From assembly GCF_030406605.1 (NCBI RefSeq), contig NZ_CP129104.1, positions 372,001-436,000 of the forward strand: DNA of 64,000 nt. Reading direction: 5' to 3'. Source of the stretch: Curtobacterium sp. 458. Its GTDB lineage: Bacteria > Actinomycetota > Actinomycetes > Actinomycetales > Microbacteriaceae. The position numbers and the translations under genes were made by a program. Position 1 is the stretch's first letter. Every line of letters starts with the position of its first letter. Below, piece after piece: positions 53,835-62,414 of this stretch. The notes under the pieces are model-generated. The model did not search any database, was not told the DNA's origin, and worked only from the letters and a program-made list of their open reading frames with translations.

Positions 53835-54697
53835 GCGCCCCCGTCGTCGACGGCTGGCAGCACGTCGCCTCGGGCAAGGTCCGGGAGCTCTACGTCCCGA
53901 CCGGCACCACCGGGGTCGCGGACGCGTCCGAACTGCTCCTCGTGGCGTCCGACCGCGTCAGCGCCTACGACTTCGCGCTCGAGCCCCCCATCCCGGGCAA
54001 GGGCGAGCTGCTGACGCGGCTGTCCCGCTTCTGGTTCGACCGGCTGTCCGACGTCCCGAACCACCTCCTGCCCGAGTCCGCCGGCGGGACCCCGGTGCCG
54101 GCCGAGGTCGCGTCGCGCTCGATGCACGTGGTGCCGCTGACGATGTTCCCCGTCGAGTGCGTGGTGCGCGGCTACCTCGTGGGCAGCGGCTGGGCCGAGT
54201 ACCAGGAGTCCGGCAGTGTCTGCGGTGTGGCGCTCCCGGCCGGGCTGTCGAACGGTGACCGCCTCCCCGAGCCGATCTACACGCCCGCGTACAAGGCGCC
54301 GCAGGGTGAGCACGACGAGAACATCTCGTTCGAGCAGACGGTGGAGCTCGTGGGGCAGCAGGACGCCGAGACGCTCCGCGACCTGTCACTCCGCGTCTAC
54401 TCCGAGGCCGCGGCGATCGCGCTCGAGCACGGGGTCGTCATCGCCGACACGAAGTTCGAGTTCGGTCGTGACGCCGACGTGGTCGTGCGGATCGCGGACG
54501 AGGTCCTCACGAGCGACTCCAGCCGGTACTGGGACGCCCGCGGTGCGAACCGGACCGAGTCGTTCGACAAGCAGATCGTCCGCGACTGGCTGAGCGCGAA
54601 CTGGGATCGCCAGGGCACGCCGCCCGTGCTCCCCGACGAGATCGTCGAGCGGACAGCCGCCCGCTACCGCGAGCTCATCGAGCGACTCGGCGCCTGA
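53831..54697 (+). CDS. purC: phosphoribosylaminoimidazole-succinocarboxamide synthase
   Basis: 288 residues, the longer SAICAR synthetase form. Marks: ASGKVRELYV, ASDRVSAYDFAL, VVRGYLVGSGWAEYQESG, IYTPAYKA, and IADTKFEFGRD. It couples CAIR and aspartate. GTG start overlaps the purD stop, so translation is coupled. Confidence 0.97.
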
Positions 54698-54713
54698 CCG
54701 ACGACGTCGCGCA

Positions 54714-54779
54714 GGACGACGAGCCAGATCGGCGTCGGCGTCTCGGAGCGGGACGACGAGCCGGACCGGCGCCGGCGTC
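54714..54779. repeat. short tandem duplication between purC and the phosphatase gene
   Basis: Two copies of a 29-base unit starting ggacgacgagcc (54714-54742 and 54751-54779) at an offset of 37 bases, differing at three or four positions. Convergent gene pair; no palindrome of the common family here. Confidence 0.6.
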
Positions 54780-54800
54780 GCAGGGCGCGACCAGCCCGCG

Positions 54801-55997
54801 TCAGGCGTCGCGCGCCACGACCACGACCGTCAGGTCGTCGCCCGGGTCGTGCTCGACGGACCGGGCGCGCACCCGACCGAGGAAGTCGTCGAGGTCGGCC
54901 GCGCCGCGGTAGAGCTCCCCGAGCCGTGACAGCGACGCGAGCGTCGAGTCCCACAGCTCGAGCGCGCCGTCGCTCACCAGGACGAGCACGTCCCCGACGC
55001 CGAGGTCGAGCGACCCCGTCGTCCGGGTGAGGCCGGCGGGGTGCAGGCCGAGCGGGAGGTCGAACGAGCGGAGCACGGTCTCGGAGCCGTCCGCCCGGAG
55101 GTGCAGCACGAGCCCGTGTCCGGCGTCCGTGAACTCGAGGTGTCCGGTCGACGGTTCGAGTCGGCCGTGGAAGAGCGTGGCGAAGGACTCGGCGCGGCTG
55201 AGCTCGGGGGCGACCTGCGCCTCGAGCCCGGCGACCGCGGTGTCCGGTCGTTCGTCGCCGCGGGCGAGGAGTGCCCCGCGGATGTTCGCCGCGAGGAGTC
55301 CCGCCGACATGCCCTTGCCCATCACGTCGGCGAGCGTGACCACGAGGTCGTCGCCCGAGCGGTGCCACTCGTGCAGGTCACCGGAGACGACGCCGTGGGG
55401 CACGCTCATGCCGGCGACCCGGTACCCGGGGACGGTGACCCCGGTCGGCTCGAGCCCGGCCAGGACGGCCCGGAGGCGGTCCTCGTCGGCACCGGCGGCG
55501 AGCTCACGCTCCGCCCACACCCCGAGTTCCTCGAGCAGCGCCAGGTCGTCGTCGCCGAGGGTCCGCGGCGCCTGGTCCACGAGGCAGAGCGTCCCGACCT
55601 TGACGTCGTCGTCACCGAGCCGCAGCGGCACACCGGCGTAGAACCGGACGTTCGGGTCGTCGACCACCATCGGCATGTCGGCGTAGCGGGCGTCGGCCGT
55701 GGCGTCCTCGACGACGACCGGGCCGACCTCGCCCAGGGTCCGGCCGCAGAAGGTGTCCTGCAGCGGGATCGTCGGGTCGAACGGGGTGTCGCTCTGCTGC
55801 GACTTGATCGTCAGCACGGAGTCGCCCGCGAGGTTGAGGAAGGAGCCGGTGACCCCGAAGGCCTCCCGTGCGATGCGGGTGATCCGCTCGAACCGCTCCT
55901 CGGGACCGCTCTCCACCACGTCGAGCGCCGCGAGCAGCGCCGCCCGCCGCACGGCGTCCGGGGCGGTGGCGTTCGACGTCGAGGTGGTGAGGCTCAT
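54801..55997 (-). CDS. GAF-domain PP2C (SpoIIE-type) phosphatase
   Basis: 398 residues. Residues about 30-170 are a GAF sensor (ITRIAREAFGVTGSFLNLAGDSVLTIKSQ, YAGVPLRLGDDDVKVGTLCLVD). Residues about 190-395 are a SpoIIE/RsbU phosphatase with metal residues in VSGDLHEW, LADVMGKGMSAGLLAANIRG, FTDAGHGLVLHL and VSDGALE. Such proteins act on anti-anti-sigma factors in stress control. No partner sigma or RsbV gene is in the window. ATG at 55997 follows GTGGAGGGC. Confidence 0.9.
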   Translation of the reverse strand: MSLTTSTSNATAPDAVRRAALLAALDVVESGPEERFERITRIAREAFGVTGSFLNLAGDSVLTIKSQQSDTPFDPTIPLQDTFCGRTLGEVGPVVVEDATADARYADMPMVVDDPNVRFYAGVPLRLGDDDVKVGTLCLVDQAPRTLGDDDLALLEELGVWAERELAAGADEDRLRAVLAGLEPTGVTVPGYRVAGMSVPHGVVSGDLHEWHRSGDDLVVTLADVMGKGMSAGLLAANIRGALLARGDERPDTAVAGLEAQVAPELSRAESFATLFHGRLEPSTGHLEFTDAGHGLVLHLRADGSETVLRSFDLPLGLHPAGLTRTTGSLDLGVGDVLVLVSDGALELWDSTLASLSRLGELYRGAADLDDFLGRVRARSVEHDPGDDLTVVVVARDA

Positions 55998-56159
55998 GCC
56001 CTCCACGGTAACGCCGCCCGCGAGCGCCCGCGTGTCCCCACAACGGAGGACGCGCACCCCCAGAGCGTGGGCGAGGGGGTCCGGCCGTGACGATTGTCAC
56101 GGTGACGTCGTGACGGACGGCAGCGGTGCGGCGACCCGATCGGCGCGAGATTGGTGCCC

Positions 56160-57083
56160 ATGAACAGCACAGGACTCCCGGACGACGCGGTCATCGCACT
56201 GCGCGGTCTCCACAAGCGCTTCGGCGCCGTGCACGCCGTCGACGGCGTGGACCTCACGATCCGTCGCGGCGAGGTCGTCGCGCTCCTCGGGCCGAACGGC
56301 GCCGGCAAGACCACGACGGTCGACCTGGCACTCGGGCTCTCCACGCCCACCGCCGGCGAGGTCCGTCTCTTCGGTGAGGACCCCCGTGCGGCGGTGGTCG
56401 ACGGGCGGGTCGGGGCGATGCTGCAGGGCGGTGCGCTGTTGCCCGACATGACCGTCCGCGACGTGGTCGCCCTCGTCGGCGCCGCGCACCTGACCCCGAT
56501 GCCCGTCGACGAGGCCCTCCGCCGGGCCCGGTGCACCGAGATCGCCGGACGACGGGTGAACAAGCTCTCCGGCGGGCAGCTGCAACGGGCGCGGTTCGCC
56601 GTCGCGGTCGTCTCGGACCCGGAGCTCCTCGTGCTCGACGAACCGACCGCGGCGATGGACGTCGAGGCCCGGCACACCTTCTGGTCGTCGATGCGCGAGT
56701 TCACCGACGCGGGTCGTACGGTGGTCTTCGCCACCCACTACCTCGACGAGGCCGACACCTTCGCCGACCGCATCGTCATCATGCGGTCCGGTCGCGTCGT
56801 CGCCGACGGCACCCCGACCGAGATCAAGGCCATCGCGTCCAGCCGGTCGGTCCGGTTCGCCGGCGTCGGCCCCGACGCACACGTCGCCCTGCGCGCCCTG
56901 CCGGGCGTCACCGGCCTGGAGGCACGGCACGACTCCGTCACGCTCCGCACCGACCGCAGCGACGACACGCTGCGGGCACTCCTCACCTCGTTCCCGGAGG
57001 CGCACGACGTCCAGGTGGTCGCCTCGACCATGGACGACGCCTTCCTCGCCCTCACCGCCGACCCGCAGGAGGTCTCCGCATGA
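56160..57083 (+). CDS. ABC transporter ATP-binding protein (DrrA type)
   Basis: 307 residues. Walker A LLGPNGAGKTTTVD, signature LSGGQLQRARFA, Walker B LLVLDEPTAAMD, His switch VVFATHYLDEAD. The C-terminal regulatory extension (about 215-307) is the DrrA/antibiotic-export kind; a half copy of the palindrome arm (56912-56927) lies in it, read as GLEAR. The stop overlaps the permease start (ATGA). Confidence 0.93.
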   Translation: MNSTGLPDDAVIALRGLHKRFGAVHAVDGVDLTIRRGEVVALLGPNGAGKTTTVDLALGLSTPTAGEVRLFGEDPRAAVVDGRVGAMLQGGALLPDMTVRDVVALVGAAHLTPMPVDEALRRARCTEIAGRRVNKLSGGQLQRARFAVAVVSDPELLVLDEPTAAMDVEARHTFWSSMREFTDAGRTVVFATHYLDEADTFADRIVIMRSGRVVADGTPTEIKAIASSRSVRFAGVGPDAHVALRALPGVTGLEARHDSVTLRTDRSDDTLRALLTSFPEAHDVQVVASTMDDAFLALTADPQEVSA

Positions 57084-57895
57084 CCAGCGCGACCGCGACC
57101 ACCGTCGCCGCTCCCGCCCTCCGTCCCCTCGCCCGCACCGTCCGGGGTCGCCTCCCGATCCGCTACGTCGCCCTCGAGACCGCCCGTCAGCTCCGCAACG
57201 TCAAGGCGATGGTGTTCACCTTCGCGATCCCGGTGGTGATGCTCCTGGTGTTCGGCGCCGCCTACGGGTCGCAGCCCGACCAGTCCACCGGCCTGCGCTA
57301 CCTGACCGTCACCACGCTGCAGATGGCGTCGTACGGCGCGATGATGGCCGCGCTCAGCCAGGCCTTCGCCATCGTCAACGAGCGCTCGATCGGCTGGAAC
57401 CGCCAACTCCGCGTCACGCCGCTGTCCGGCTGGGGCTTCATGGTGTCCAAGGTCATCGCGGCGATGGCGTTCGCGGCACTGTCCATCGGCATCACGATCA
57501 CGGTGTCCGTGGTGGCCCTGCACGCGTCCCTCGACCCCGGGCACTGGCTCGCGGCGGCGTTCGGCATCTGGTGCGGCGTCGTCCCGTTCGCCCTCATCGC
57601 GATCCTCATCGGACAGTTCGCGAAGCCGTCGTTCGCACAGCCGCTCTTCATGGTCGTGTTCATGGGGCTCGCCATCCTCGGTGGTCTCTGGGTCCCGCTG
57701 TCGATCATGCCGAGCTGGATGGGCTCGGTCGCGCACCTGCTGCCGTCGTTCTGGCTCAACCGCATCGGCCAGATGGGTGCCGGTGCCACCGGCAGCACCG
57801 GCATGGTCGAGCCGGCGCTCGTCCTGACGGGCTGGGCGGTCGCCCTGGCCGCCGTGATCGTGTGGCGCTACCGCCGCGACGCGGCGCGCCAGTGA
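57080..57895 (+). CDS. ABC-2-type transporter permease
   Basis: 271 residues with six membrane helices. MVFTFAIPVVMLLVFGAAYG, QAFAIVNERSIGWNRQLRVTPLS and the GGLWVPLSIMPSWM helix near the end are ABC-2/DrrB marks. With the ATPase it should export a drug, lipid or peptide. Followed 23 bases later by the sensor kinase; the layout (ABC-2 pair plus DesK-type system) is a common self-resistance or envelope-stress module. Confidence 0.9.
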   Translation: MTSATATTVAAPALRPLARTVRGRLPIRYVALETARQLRNVKAMVFTFAIPVVMLLVFGAAYGSQPDQSTGLRYLTVTTLQMASYGAMMAALSQAFAIVNERSIGWNRQLRVTPLSGWGFMVSKVIAAMAFAALSIGITITVSVVALHASLDPGHWLAAAFGIWCGVVPFALIAILIGQFAKPSFAQPLFMVVFMGLAILGGLWVPLSIMPSWMGSVAHLLPSFWLNRIGQMGAGATGSTGMVEPALVLTGWAVALAAVIVWRYRRDAARQ

Positions 57896-57918
57896 GCGGT
57901 GGCCCTACGCTGACCGAC

Positions 57919-59193
57919 ATGACCGACTCCCGCACCCGCCCCGTCGCCGTGAGCGACGGGGCGGAGGCGCGCCGTGCCTCCAGGCCGTCGCCCCGTTCGT
58001 TCCCGTGGGCCGTCCCGCCGGGCGCGACCGAGGACGTCATCCGCGCCGGCCGGCGCCGCTGGTACGGCGGCGCCGTGTTCGCGCTGCTGTGGCAGGTGCT
58101 CGAACTCGTCGCCGTCTGGAACGACGGCCGGTCGTTCGAGGCGCACGTCTGGTCGACGCTCGCACTGTTCGTCCTGTACGCGACGTACCTCTTCGCACCC
58201 GAGCTGATGTGGCGGAGCGGGATGCGCACCCGGGTCCTCGTGCTCGCCGGGGTCGCGGCCCTCGCCGGGCTGCTGCTGCTCGTCGTCGGGCCGCTCGCGG
58301 TCTGGACGTGGCTCCTCGTCGCCGCGCTGACCGGCTTCGTCGCGGAGCGCTTCTGGGTCGCCGGGGTGGGGATCCTCACCGTCATCGTGGCCCAGGTCGT
58401 CGTGGCCGCGTCGCTCGGGTGGGACGGCGCGGTGGCCAGCGGCCTCCTGTTCGCGCCGGTCGTGACGGTCTCGGTCGGGGCGTCGATGCTGTTCTTCGGT
58501 CGGCAGCGCGAGGCGGAGGACAAGCTCGACGTCGCACAGGACGAACTCACCCGGCTCGCCGTCGTCGAGGAACGGACCCGGTTCTCGCGCGACCTGCACG
58601 ACGTGCTCGGCCACTCGCTCACCGTCGTCGCGATGAAGTCCGAGCTCGCAGGCCGGCTCGTCGACGTCGACCCCGCGCGGGCCAAGGCGGAGATGCAGGA
58701 CGTCGAACGGCTCTCCCGCGAGGCGCTGCAGGGGCTGCGCCAGGCGGTCAGCGGGTACCGGGAGGCTGACCTCGAGGCCGAGCTGGTGTCCGCCCGGGCC
58801 GCGCTGACGGCCGCCGAGCTCGAGGCCGATCTGCCGGCCGACGGCACGGCGGCGGCTCGGGACGTCCGGAGCCTGTTCGCCTGGGTGCTCCGGGAGGGTG
58901 TGACGAACGTCCTGCGGCACGCGGCGGCCACCCGGGTGCGGGTGACCCTGACCCGGACGGCGCTGACGATCGAGGACGACGGGGCCGGGGCCGCCGGAGC
59001 CGGCGGCGCCGAGACCGGCGGCGCCGGGGCCGGCAGCGCCGGGGCCGGGCGGGCGTCGCTCGTGGCCGGTGTCGGCGGCAACGGGCTCCGCGGGCTGCGG
59101 GAGCGGGCCGACGCGGTGGGCGCGACCGTCACCACCGGCACGAGCGACCTCGGGGGCTTCCTGCTGCGCGTCGAACGGAAGGGCCGACGATGA
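57919..59193 (+). CDS. sensor histidine kinase (DesK/LiaS type)
   Basis: 424 residues. Five or six membrane helices (about 50-195), a coiled coil, H-box FSRDLHDVLGHSLTVVAMKSELA (His227), and an ATPase with N box LREGVTNVLRHAAAT, DDGAG and GNGLRGLRERA. Between the last two motifs lies a 25-residue Gly/Ala insertion. Residues 13-26 are encoded by a palindrome-family copy. ATG at 57919 lies 7 bases after TACGCT. The stop overlaps the response regulator (ATGA). Confidence 0.92.
   Translation: MTDSRTRPVAVSDGAEARRASRPSPRSFPWAVPPGATEDVIRAGRRRWYGGAVFALLWQVLELVAVWNDGRSFEAHVWSTLALFVLYATYLFAPELMWRSGMRTRVLVLAGVAALAGLLLLVVGPLAVWTWLLVAALTGFVAERFWVAGVGILTVIVAQVVVAASLGWDGAVASGLLFAPVVTVSVGASMLFFGRQREAEDKLDVAQDELTRLAVVEERTRFSRDLHDVLGHSLTVVAMKSELAGRLVDVDPARAKAEMQDVERLSREALQGLRQAVSGYREADLEAELVSARAALTAAELEADLPADGTAAARDVRSLFAWVLREGVTNVLRHAAATRVRVTLTRTALTIEDDGAGAAGAGGAETGGAGAGSAGAGRASLVAGVGGNGLRGLRERADAVGATVTTGTSDLGGFLLRVERKGRR
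57957..57994. repeat. palindrome-family copy inside the kinase N-terminus
   Basis: GACGGGGCGGAGGC and GCCTCCAGGCCGTC face each other around GCGCCGT, read in frame as DGAEARRASRPSPR. The region is a disordered N-tail ahead of the first membrane helix. Confidence 0.6.
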
Positions 59194-59816
59194 CCGACAC
59201 GATCCGGGTGCTGCTCGCCGACGACCAGGCGCTCGTGCGCGGCGCCCTCGCCTCGCTCCTCTCCCTCGAACCCGACATCGACGTCGTCGCCCAGGTGGCC
59301 CGCGGTGACGAGGTCGTCGAGGCGGCTCGGGCATCGGGTGCCACGGTCGCCCTGCTCGACGTCGAGATGCCCGGCGCCGACGGCCTCACCGCCGCTGCCG
59401 CGCTCGCCCGGGACCTCCCGAGCTGCCGCTCCCTCATCGTCACGACCTTCGGACGGCCCGGGTACCTCCGCCGTGCCCTCGAGTCGGGGGCGGCCGGCTT
59501 CGTCGTGAAGGACACACCAGCCGAACAGCTCGCCGACGCCGTCCGACGGGTCGCCGGCGGGTTCCGCGTGGTCGACCCCGTCCTCGCCGCCGAGTCGCTC
59601 GCCGCCGGCCCCTCGCCGCTCACCCCGCGCGAGACGGACGTCCTCATCGCCTTCCGCACGAGCCCCACGGTCGCCGGGGTCGCCGCGTCACTGCACCTGT
59701 CCGAGGGCACCGTGCGGAACCACCTGTCCGCCGCCATCGGCAAGACCACCGCCCGGAACGCCACCGAGGCGCTCCGGGTCGCCGCTGACAACGGGTGGCT
59801 CCTCGGGACGGCGTAG
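59190..59816 (+). CDS. NarL/LuxR-type response regulator
   Basis: 208 residues. Receiver with Asp57 (LLDVEMPG), Lys in FVVKDTPAEQL, and C-terminal HTH LTPRETDVLIAFRTSPTVAGVAASLHLSEGTVRNHLSAAIGKT. Cognate to the kinase by overlap. The TAG stop (59814-59816) starts TAGCCT, the likely -10 of the next gene. Confidence 0.93.
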   Translation: MTDTIRVLLADDQALVRGALASLLSLEPDIDVVAQVARGDEVVEAARASGATVALLDVEMPGADGLTAAAALARDLPSCRSLIVTTFGRPGYLRRALESGAAGFVVKDTPAEQLADAVRRVAGGFRVVDPVLAAESLAAGPSPLTPRETDVLIAFRTSPTVAGVAASLHLSEGTVRNHLSAAIGKTTARNATEALRVAADNGWLLGTA

Positions 59817-59825
59817 CCTGGGTCG

Positions 59826-60170
59826 GTGCTCCGCCCCGTCGTCCGCCGTCCGCTCCGCCGTGTCGCCACGTCGCTCGTGCTCGGTGCTGCCGCTGCGCTG
59901 ACCCTGGCGGGCTGCGGCGCCCACGACTCGACCGGGCAGATCACGGTCACGGTGTCGGGGAACGCCGCGCAGCGCCCCTACGAGGTGAAGGTGTTCGCCG
60001 CGACGGGCAAGCTCGCCGAGCACCAGCGGGTGTTCCCGGGCGGCACGGCGGCGTTCGCCGGGGTCCCCCTCGGCGAGGTCACCGTCCGTGCGGCGGACCT
60101 CTGCACGCAGCACGCGACGGTGTCGAACGGATCGGTGGCGACCGTCACGCTGACGACGACGGGTTGCTGA
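59826..60170 (+). CDS. small lipoprotein
   Basis: 114 residues. Arg-rich start, hydrophobic core (SLVLGAAAALTLAGCGA) and a lipobox LAGC. The rest is a small beta domain (QITVTVSGNAAQRPYEVKVFAATG) ending in Cys. GTG at 59826 lies 6 bases after TAGCCT. Its place right after the two-component system suggests a sensor accessory or regulon member (inference). Confidence 0.7.
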   Translation: MLRPVVRRPLRRVATSLVLGAAAALTLAGCGAHDSTGQITVTVSGNAAQRPYEVKVFAATGKLAEHQRVFPGGTAAFAGVPLGEVTVRAADLCTQHATVSNGSVATVTLTTTGC

Positions 60171-60216
60171 GCGGCTGTCAGCCGATCGTCCCGCCCGCGG
60201 CCACGCTGCGGAGCGG

Positions 60217-61032
60217 TCAGCCGCGCCGACCGGCCGTCCGGGCGAGGGTCTCGCGGGGGCTCTCCCCGAAGCGGGCTCGGTACGCCGCGGCGAAGCGCCC
60301 GAGGTGCGCGAACTGCCACCTGTGTGCGACCTCACGCACGGTGACGATCCGGCGGCCGCCCGTCGCGAGCTCCAGGTGCACCCGGTCCAGCCGGGCCTCG
60401 CGCAGGTAGTGCATCGGCGTGATCGCGAGCCGCCGGCGGAAGAGGTCCTGCAGGCCCCGCTCGCTCAACCCGCACGCGTCCGCGATGTCCGCGACCGTGA
60501 TCGGGTCGCTCGCGTGCTCGTGCACGAAGGCGATCGCGCGGTGCATGCGCTGCTCGACGTCCGACCGCGCACGGGTGTAGGTGGAGAGGACGACCCTGGC
60601 CACACGGCGCTTGAGCGCTCGACGCTCGGCGTCCGGGAGCTCGTCGTCGAGCACCCGGTCGACGGCGTCGCGCAGCAGCGTCCGCAGGGGCTCGGTCCGG
60701 TTGTCGGTGAGGTCCGGCTGCACGAACCGGAACGACTCGTCCGCGTCGCCGAGCAACGCCGGTGCGACGTGCAGGAGCGTCATGGCCGTGGCGTCCGTCT
60801 CGAAGGCGTAGGCCACCGGCGCGGAGAGCACCACGGGCTGCCCGGGACGGACCTCCCAGCGTTCGCCGTCGTCCGCGGTGACGACGGCGTGCCCGTCCGC
60901 GAGCCAGAACACGACGTGGTCGGGGCGCGGTCCGATGGTGCCGGCCTGTGGGCCGTTCGTCCGGATTCGCCGCACCGAGAGTTCGTCGTCGCCGCCGGTC
61001 TGGTACTCGAACGCAGCATCGTCCGTCGGCAT
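60217..61032 (-). CDS. AraC-family transcriptional regulator
   Basis: 271 residues. N-terminal AraC-like ligand domain (VVFWLADGHAVVTADDGERWEVRPGQPVVLSAPV) and a C-terminal double HTH (ITVADIADACGLSERGLQDLFRRRLAITPMHYLREARLDRVHLEL, then REVAHRWQFAHLGRFAAAYRARFGESP). ATG at 61032 lies 7 bases after TAGCGT on this strand. No obvious neighbour target. Confidence 0.9.
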   Translation of the reverse strand: MPTDDAAFEYQTGGDDELSVRRIRTNGPQAGTIGPRPDHVVFWLADGHAVVTADDGERWEVRPGQPVVLSAPVAYAFETDATAMTLLHVAPALLGDADESFRFVQPDLTDNRTEPLRTLLRDAVDRVLDDELPDAERRALKRRVARVVLSTYTRARSDVEQRMHRAIAFVHEHASDPITVADIADACGLSERGLQDLFRRRLAITPMHYLREARLDRVHLELATGGRRIVTVREVAHRWQFAHLGRFAAAYRARFGESPRETLARTAGRRG

Positions 61033-61131
61033 GGGGAGCACGCTACCGGGTGGGCGCTCCGACCACGACACCCCCGAACGCGCCGCAGTGAGGTCGCGGC
61101 TCGCACCTTCAGCGCATCCCGCCCGTACCGG

Positions 61132-61773
61132 TCAGCGCGTCGCCCGGTCGGGGACCCGGTCCCACTCGTCGCCGTAGCGGGACAGCACCGTCCACCGGGA
61201 CACGGGCCACGTCGTGATGAACGCGCGTCCCACCACGTCGTCGACGGGCACCGAGCCGTGCGCCCTGCTGTCGGCGGAGTCGTACCGGTTGTCGCCCATC
61301 ACCCAGATGTGGTTCTTCGGCACCGTGATGTCGAAGTCGGTCCCGGAGACCCGGTCGGATCCGGCTTCGCGGACGACGTACGGCTCGTCCACGGCCTTCC
61401 CGTTGACCGAGAGCCGCCCGTCGGCCCCGCAGCAGGACACCCGGTCGCCCGGGAGCCCGATCACCCGTTTGATCAGGTCGTCGCCCTGGCCGGTCCCGAG
61501 CCAGCCGCCCGGGTCCGTGAAGACGACGACGTCACCGCGCTGCAACGGCACGAGCCCGGGGACGAGTTCGTTGACGAGCACCCGGTCGCCCACGAGGAGG
61601 GTGTTCTCCATCGACTCCGACGGGATGTAGAACGACCGGACCAGGAACGTCTTGACGAGGAACGAGGCGATCAGCGCCGCGACGACGATGATCGCCAGGT
61701 CGCGGAGGAAGCGCCAGCCGCTCCGCTGCTTCGCGTTGCCCTCGGTCGTCGCACCACTCGTCGCGTCACTCAA
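61132..61773 (-). CDS. lepB: signal peptidase I (LepB type)
   Basis: 213 residues. One N-terminal membrane helix, Ser54 in YIPSESM, Lys102 in DLIKRVIGLPGD and the C-terminal GDNRYDSADSR block: a Ser/Lys type I peptidase. TTG at 61773 overlaps the stop of the upstream membrane gene (TTGA), so the unusual start codon is supported by coupling. Contrast with the SipW-type Ser/His enzyme at 22779. Confidence 0.93.
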   Translation of the reverse strand: MSDATSGATTEGNAKQRSGWRFLRDLAIIVVAALIASFLVKTFLVRSFYIPSESMENTLLVGDRVLVNELVPGLVPLQRGDVVVFTDPGGWLGTGQGDDLIKRVIGLPGDRVSCCGADGRLSVNGKAVDEPYVVREAGSDRVSGTDFDITVPKNHIWVMGDNRYDSADSRAHGSVPVDDVVGRAFITTWPVSRWTVLSRYGDEWDRVPDRATR

Positions 61774-62294
61774 TGCGTCAGCACCACCTTCACGAGTCCG
61801 ATCACGAACGCGACCGCGGCGAGCACGATGCCGCCCCAGAGCCCGAGGAACGTCGGACGCGCCCCCGAGAACCGCTGCATGAACACGCCGACGAGCCCCA
61901 TGCGCACGACGAGGATGACGACCGCGGCGATCTGCGCCCACTCCGCCGGGAGCCACCCCACCCAGGCCGCGGCGTACAGCACGGCCGGGATGAGGCCGGA
62001 GGTCGCGATCGGGTTGGCGTTCCGAGCGATCACCACCGCGCTCTCGCGTCGGACGTCGTCGTCGGTGTCGCGGTCCGCGCCGATCCCGTGTGCGACGAGG
62101 TGCGCCAGGACGTGTGCCAGGTAGGTCAGCACCGCCGTCGCGAGCACCGTCAGCACCGCCGCGCCGTGCTCGATCTCGGCCGGACCGACGGCGATGGCGG
62201 CGCTGAGCACGGTGATGTTGCCGTAGATGTACGACGACATCCGATCGCGGACGTGCTCGACCGGCAGGTCTCGCGGGTCCGGACGTCGTGGCAT
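61770..62294 (-). CDS. multi-pass membrane protein upstream of lepB
   Basis: 174 residues with about four membrane helices (first VYGNITVLSAAIAVG-like, last LGLWGGIVLAAVAFVIGLVKVVL). No family known to me. It overlaps lepB by four bases, so the two are co-translated. ATG at 62294 has a weak GGACGG site. Confidence 0.7.
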   Translation of the reverse strand: MPRRPDPRDLPVEHVRDRMSSYIYGNITVLSAAIAVGPAEIEHGAAVLTVLATAVLTYLAHVLAHLVAHGIGADRDTDDDVRRESAVVIARNANPIATSGLIPAVLYAAAWVGWLPAEWAQIAAVVILVVRMGLVGVFMQRFSGARPTFLGLWGGIVLAAVAFVIGLVKVVLTH

Positions 62295-62370
62295 CCGTCC
62301 ATCATGGCCTCACCGCACCGGTCCTCGCCGACAGGACGCCGAGTGCGATGCGATCCGTCGCCGTCTCGGA

Positions 62371-62408
62371 CCCATTTGGTTGACGCGTCAACCAAATGGG
62401 TCGACACT
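62371..62408 (+). promoter_or_regulatory. 30-bp perfect palindrome over the VOC gene promoter
   Basis: CCCATTTGGTTGACG and its exact complement fill 62371-62400 with no spacer. TTGACG (62380-62385) doubles as -35; GACACT (62403-62408) follows after 17 bases as -10, and ATG lies 6 bases further. The next gene to the left is transcribed away (start at 62294). A repressor bound here would block the gene directly; the regulator gene is not identified. Confidence 0.8.
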
Positions 62409-62414
62409 TGATCC

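Noticed and set aside
54801..60170. Biosynthetic gene cluster around the DrrAB-like exporter
   Set aside because: No synthase, tailoring enzyme or precursor peptide gene is near; the exporter is accompanied only by its two-component system and a small lipoprotein.
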